DNA of 9,136 bases from assembly GCA_016194835.1 (NCBI GenBank), contig JACQAU010000224.1, forward strand, positions 1-9,136, in the 5' to 3' direction. Shown here in pieces: positions 6,148 to 9,136 of this stretch (within the stretch, counting starts at the first letter, position 1; each line of letters begins with the position of its first letter). This DNA is from Deltaproteobacteria bacterium. GTDB taxonomy: Bacteria; Bdellovibrionota; UBA1018. The notes below the pieces were generated by a model. That model was given only the letters and a program-made list of their open reading frames with translations. It was not told where the DNA came from and made no database searches. The position numbers and the translations under genes are program-made.

Positions 6148-7484
6148 AAAAACAGAATGTATTATTGTTTTTAAGTTTAACTTTTTTTTCACTTTTTGCG
6201 GTCAGTGCGCAAACACCTCAAATTAATAAAGTTTATTTTGCTGAAATTAGAGGAACAATCAATCCGGGTAGTTCTGGTTATTTAAAGACTGCAATTCGCA
6301 CAGCCGAAGAAAACAAAGCACAAGCGTTGATTGTCGAATTAGACACTCCCGGTGGTTTGGTGAGCAGTGTAAAAGAAATGGCTCAAACTATTGATATGTC
6401 ACGTGTGCCAGTTATAGTTTACGTTGCTCCGGCTGGAGCAAGCGCTACTTCGGCAGGCGCCTTACTCATGCTGGCTTCGCATGTAGGTGCAATGGCGCCA
6501 GGTTCTCATATAGGTGCGGCTCATCCAGTAGATAGTTCTGGAAAAGACATCGAAGGAGCTATGGGGGAGAAAGTATTAAATGACACTGTAGCTTTTGCCA
6601 GAGGGTTGGCAGAGCTTCGGGGTCGAAACCAGGCGTTAGCAGAAGCCGTTGTTACTAAGAGCAGGAGCTTGACTTCTCAAGAAGCGATAGATCGATATTT
6701 TATTGAAGTCCTAGCGCAGGATCGGACTGAACTTTTGAAGAAACTTGAAGGCAGGAAAGTTGTGCTACGGAAAGGTGAAGAAAAAATTTTACACACTGAT
6801 GGAGCAGAGATTTATACGGTTTCGATGAGTTTAGGCCAACAGATGCTTCATTACTTGGCAAATCCAAATATTGCAACATTGCTAATGGCACTTGGGATGC
6901 TTTGTATTTATGTTGAGATTACTTCGCCCGGGATTCATGTGGCAGGAATTGTAGGATCCATTGCGCTTTTAGTGGCGTTTATGTCTTTCCAGATGCTCCC
7001 TATACGAATGGGTGGGTTCTTGCTTCTGATTTTGGGTGTAGTGCTTTTACTGATTGAGCCTTTTGTGGTTTCTTTTGGCGCTTTTGCAATTGGTGGGACC
7101 ATTTCGTTTATTTTAGGAGTGCTTTGGGTGATTGATCCGTCGGAGTCCCAGTTAAAAATCAGTCCGGCTATTTGGTTGCCAACTGCCTTGGCATTAGGAG
7201 CTGGTGCTGCGCTCATTGCAGTTGTAGCAGCAAGGTTAAGAAGGATTTCTCAGAGAGTTTTAGCACAAATGGGAGGTGGCGGAGTGTCTGGATTGTTGGG
7301 TTATGTCGGCAAGATTGAAGCTTTAGATGACACCCAAAGGTCTGGTAAGGCACTGATTAGGGGTGAAATTTGGAATGTTATTGCACATAGTCCCTTACAG
7401 GTAGGTGATGTTGTACAAGTTGAGAAGGCAGAGGGCATGAAGATTTGTGTAAAGCCTATTGAAATAAGGCCGGGCCCCAAGTAA
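6144..7484 (+). CDS. nfeD: NfeD-type membrane serine protease (ClpP-class)
   Basis: Long-form NfeD: an exported ClpP-fold serine protease fused to a membrane region and a C-terminal OB-fold. Seen: a signal peptide (MKKQNVLLFLSLTFFSLFAVSA); the protease domain at about 27-210 with GGLVSS (oxyanion region, 70-75); catalytic serine S103 in ASATSAG; and likely general base K143 in KVLND, about 40 residues later as in the archaeal S97/K138 dyad. The AAHP motif lies at 125-128. Three to five hydrophobic helices follow (about 242-362), then the soluble NfeD/OB domain (about 380-442) containing GKALIRGEIWNV. At 446 aa it is full length. Known: archaeal NfeD homologues cleave the C-terminal hydrophobic part of their operon partner stomatin. 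The gene overlaps the glycosylase by 4 bp (ATGA) and precedes the slipin gene by 84 bp holding a hairpin. Confidence 0.95.
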   Translation: MKKQNVLLFLSLTFFSLFAVSAQTPQINKVYFAEIRGTINPGSSGYLKTAIRTAEENKAQALIVELDTPGGLVSSVKEMAQTIDMSRVPVIVYVAPAGASATSAGALLMLASHVGAMAPGSHIGAAHPVDSSGKDIEGAMGEKVLNDTVAFARGLAELRGRNQALAEAVVTKSRSLTSQEAIDRYFIEVLAQDRTELLKKLEGRKVVLRKGEEKILHTDGAEIYTVSMSLGQQMLHYLANPNIATLLMALGMLCIYVEITSPGIHVAGIVGSIALLVAFMSFQMLPIRMGGFLLLILGVVLLLIEPFVVSFGAFAIGGTISFILGVLWVIDPSESQLKISPAIWLPTALALGAGAALIAVVAARLRRISQRVLAQMGGGGVSGLLGYVGKIEALDDTQRSGKALIRGEIWNVIAHSPLQVGDVVQVEKAEGMKICVKPIEIRPGPK

Positions 7485-7495
7485 TGTGTAGATTA

Positions 7496-7546
7496 TTCAG
7501 CAGAAGTTGAATTCTGCTCAAAAAGGTGAACCTTTTTCAGCAGAAT
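7496..7546. repeat. Interspersed palindromic repeat, simple form, with a competing half-stem
   Basis: 7511-7526 (ATTCTGCTCAAAAAGG) pairs with 7531-7546 (CCTTTTTCAGCAGAAT) around a TGAA loop, with one C-C mismatch. The same arms, with the same mismatch, form the outer stem at 5266-5389. An extra TTCAGCAGAA at 7496-7505 repeats the right arm and can pair instead with TTCTGCT at 7512-7518, so two mutually exclusive hairpins are possible. The element sits between nfeD and the slipin gene, 9 bases before its ribosome binding site. No run of U follows the stem, so it is a weak candidate for a standard intrinsic terminator. Confidence 0.88.
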
Positions 7547-7554
7547 CTATATAT

Positions 7555-7559
7555 AGGAG
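7555..7559 (+). promoter_or_regulatory. Ribosome binding site AGGAG of the slipin gene
   Basis: AGGAG lies 9 bases before the ATG at 7569 and just after the hairpin arm ending at 7546. Folding of the hairpin should leave it accessible. Confidence 0.65.
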
Positions 7560-7568
7560 ATTGTAATT

Positions 7569-8324
7569 ATGGAATTATTTTCTGGTGGTATGATGTTTTT
7601 AGTTTTTATTGTTGTAGTCTTTCTTTTTTTAAGCATAAAAGTTTTAAATGAATATGAGCGTGGTGTGATATTTCGCTTGGGGAGAATTATTGGTGCTAAA
7701 GGACCAGGATTAATTATTTTGATTCCGGTGGTTGATCGCATGATGAGAATAGATATGAGGACTATTACTTTGGATGTGCCGCCTCAAGATGTTATTAGTA
7801 AAGACAATGTCACGCTCAAAGTAAATGCAGTAGTTTATTTTCGTGTGATTGAACCTAATAGAGCAGTGGTTGAAGTCGAAAACTATTTATTGGCGACTTC
7901 AAAGCTTGCTCAAACGACGTTGCGTTCTGTGTTGGGTCAAGTTGAGTTAGATGAACTTTTGTCTTCGCGAGATAGCATTAATCATAGGTTACAAACTATT
8001 TTAGATACACAAACAGAGCCATGGGGTGTGAAAGTATCAAACGTCGAAGTAAAACAAATTGACTTACCTATTGAACTGCAAAGAGCCATGGCGCGTCAAG
8101 CAGAAGCTGAGAGAGAGAGAAGGGCAAAAGTTATTGCTGCAGAGGGCGAATTACAGGCTTCGCATAAATTGTCTGAAGCGGCTCATGTAATGGAGACGAG
8201 TCCTGTGTCCTTACAACTGCGGTATTTGCAAACGCTTCGGGAAATGTCTAATGAACATACTACTAATATGATTATTCCATTGCCGATGGAGCTTTTTACG
8301 CCTTTTATTGCGCATAAAAAGTAG
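7569..8324 (+). CDS. Slipin / stomatin-like SPFH (band 7) membrane protein
   Basis: Membrane-anchored scaffold protein of the slipin branch of the stomatin/prohibitin family, which forms oligomeric membrane platforms. Seen: an N-terminal membrane segment (about 9-23), then the slipin signature NEYERGVIFRLGR (27-39) and GPGLIILIPVVD (45-56). The SPFH core runs through VPPQDVISKDNVTLKVNAVVYFRV, with the family motif ATSKLAQTTLRSVLGQVELDELLS at 109-132 and GVKVSNVEVKQIDLP. An Ala/Glu/Arg-rich coiled coil covers about 170-205, and a C-terminal hydrophobic MIIPLPMEL closes the protein. At 251 aa it is the normal length. The upstream nfeD is the classic genomic partner, and the C-terminal hydrophobic patch resembles the region that NfeD proteases cut in archaeal stomatin (known for the family, inferred here). 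The ATG at 7569 is supported by AGGAG nine bases upstream. Confidence 0.95.
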   Translation: MELFSGGMMFLVFIVVVFLFLSIKVLNEYERGVIFRLGRIIGAKGPGLIILIPVVDRMMRIDMRTITLDVPPQDVISKDNVTLKVNAVVYFRVIEPNRAVVEVENYLLATSKLAQTTLRSVLGQVELDELLSSRDSINHRLQTILDTQTEPWGVKVSNVEVKQIDLPIELQRAMARQAEAERERRAKVIAAEGELQASHKLSEAAHVMETSPVSLQLRYLQTLREMSNEHTTNMIIPLPMELFTPFIAHKK

Positions 8325-8330
8325 AACAAG

Positions 8331-8338
8331 AAGGGGAG
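8331..8338 (+). promoter_or_regulatory. Strong ribosome binding site supporting a GTG start
   Basis: AAGGGGAG lies 9 bases before the GTG at 8348. The ATG seven bases later is in another frame, so the GTG is the likely start. Confidence 0.65.
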
Positions 8339-8347
8339 TATTTTACA

Positions 8348-8821
8348 GTGGTCAATGTTATTAAGGAACAAAAAGGTGATATTTTAATAGTCCGACTTTC
8401 TGGTTCGATCGAAGAGTCTGCTAACTTTGATCAGCTAATAGGTCCTACACCAAACGAAGTGCATGTGTATACAAAAGAGGTGCCCAGGATTAACTCTACA
8501 GGAGTAAAGGCGTGGATTAAGTATTTTACTGTTCTACAAGCCAATGGAGTGAAACTTAAGTTTTTTGAGTGTTCCACATGTGTTGTGCAACAAGTGAATC
8601 TTATATCCAATTTTATTTGTGGTGGAACGGTTGAGTCTATTTATGTGCCTTTTGCTTGTGGCAGTTGCAGTGCAGAGCTTGTTGGATTATTTCCTTGTGA
8701 GACTTTGAAGACGTTAGGGAATGATATTCCGGATCAAAAGTGTACTAAGTGCGGAAGTGCCGCCGCATTTGATGATATTCCAGAAGAGTATTTTGCTTTT
8801 TTAAAACGGGAGCAGGGGTAG
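8348..8821 (+). CDS. STAS-like domain protein with C-terminal zinc ribbon
   Basis: 157-residue predicted cytoplasmic protein. Residues 4-100 follow the STAS (anti-sigma antagonist-like) pattern: strand DILIVRLSGSIEES; strand VHVYTKEVPRINSTGVKAWIKYF, where 'NSTG' takes the place of the D-S-S-G phosphorylation loop of SpoIIAA; then VKLKFFECSTCVVQQVNLISNF. Residues 101-135 form a zinc ribbon with C104-x2-C107 and C132-x2-C135; further cysteines are C75, C78, C91 and C117. T51 occupies the position of the phosphorylated serine in classical STAS proteins, so phospho-control is possible but unproven. The gene starts with GTG behind AAGGGGAG, 23 bp after the slipin stop, and is likely co-transcribed with it. 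No kinase of the RsbW/SpoIIAB type is in the window. The specific function is unknown. Confidence 0.75.
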   Translation: MVNVIKEQKGDILIVRLSGSIEESANFDQLIGPTPNEVHVYTKEVPRINSTGVKAWIKYFTVLQANGVKLKFFECSTCVVQQVNLISNFICGGTVESIYVPFACGSCSAELVGLFPCETLKTLGNDIPDQKCTKCGSAAAFDDIPEEYFAFLKREQG

Positions 8822-8825
8822 AGGT

Positions 8826-9136
8826 CTATTTTATACAAACACTTAAATAAATTGAAAATCTTTTTAAGTTTTCTGGTGCTTCGATCATTTTATATCCTTG
8901 TGGGCAAGTTTTTTTCCCAGAATTTAAGATTATTGGTTGGCAATTACTACTTTTTAGTGTATGTATAAAGTGTTCGGTATTTTCTGAAGCTGAGATGCTT
9001 TCTAAATCTCTACATCCAACTTTTGAAAAATTAGGTATTGTTGATTCTAAACACATTTGAGAGGTCACGTTTGGTAATTTTTTACATTGAATAGGGAAAA
9101 AAGCTTGCTGTGAAGAAGGATTTTCAGCAGCGATTA
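8826..9136 (-). CDS. Partial cysteine-rich hypothetical protein (3' part; 5' end outside window)
   Basis: An open frame on the - strand runs from beyond the right edge to a TAG at 8826-8828, giving at least 102 residues with no start needed inside the window. An internal Met corresponds to 9068, but the frame stays open upstream of it (reading IAAENPSSQQAFFPIQCKKL). No family is recognised. Seen: six cysteines spaced along the segment (in IQC, QMC, VGC, SNC, KTC and SVC), a polar composition, and short beta-like stretches (QPIILNSG, FSIYLSVCI). Evenly spread single cysteines could mean disulfides in an exported protein (inference). It converges on the STAS gene with only 4 bp between stop codons and no terminator between them. 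The + strand offers no comparable frame here. Confidence 0.5.
   Translation of the reverse strand, partial: IAAENPSSQQAFFPIQCKKLPNVTSQMCLESTIPNFSKVGCRDLESISASENTEHFIHTLKSSNCQPIILNSGKKTCPQGYKMIEAPENLKRFSIYLSVCIK

Noticed and set aside
6935..7216. 93-codon open frame on the - strand
   Set aside because: It is antisense to the NfeD membrane region, and its low-complexity T/P/K composition is typical of a reverse reading of hydrophobic codons.
9115..9136. Third copy of the palindromic repeat arm (TTTTCAGCAG)
   Set aside because: Only ten bases match, no partner arm is visible, and the stretch is coding in the partial - strand gene.

Overview
The window looks like chromosomal DNA from an AT-rich, Gram-negative-type bacterium. 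Supporting signs are exported and periplasmic proteins, a two-TM sensor kinase, and an nfeD-slipin pair. The STAS/zinc-ribbon protein and family 4 uracil-DNA glycosylase would fit a former 'Deltaproteobacteria' lineage (Bdellovibrionota or Myxococcota relatives). That placement is an impression from family resemblance and is low confidence. Every gene is on the + strand except one partial gene at the right edge.

Left half (1-4893): four tightly packed, same-strand genes that are visibly more AT-rich than the right half. In order they are a ThiH/HydG-type radical SAM enzyme, an ATP-grasp ligase (29-bp overlap), an exported type 1 (LivK-like) periplasmic binding protein (10-bp gap) and a membrane sensor histidine kinase (6-bp gap). 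The layout suggests one transcript that makes an amino-acid-derived small molecule (radical fragmentation or rearrangement, then ATP-dependent ligation). It would also encode a receptor plus kinase that could sense that molecule or a related one. No response regulator, transporter or other enzyme is visible, and the cluster may continue upstream of base 1. A striking detail is a perfect-length triplication of a 15-bp block holding the Shine-Dalgarno and start codon of the binding-protein gene.

Middle (4894-5436): a 134-bp non-coding gap with a small dyad, a 79-residue zinc-ribbon protein with a GTG start, then a 124-bp nested palindrome. Its outer arms recur as a simple hairpin at 7511-7546, so they form a small interspersed palindromic repeat family.

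Right half (5437-8821): a probable housekeeping operon. It holds a family 4 Fe-S uracil-DNA glycosylase, an NfeD membrane serine protease (ATGA overlap), a slipin/stomatin-family SPFH protein (the known NfeD partner), and a STAS-like domain fused to a zinc ribbon. The last 311 bp carry the 3' part of an unrecognised cysteine-rich gene on the - strand, convergent with the STAS gene only 4 bp away. There are no rRNA or tRNA genes, CRISPR arrays or transposases, and no gene-free stretch exceeds about 170 bp.
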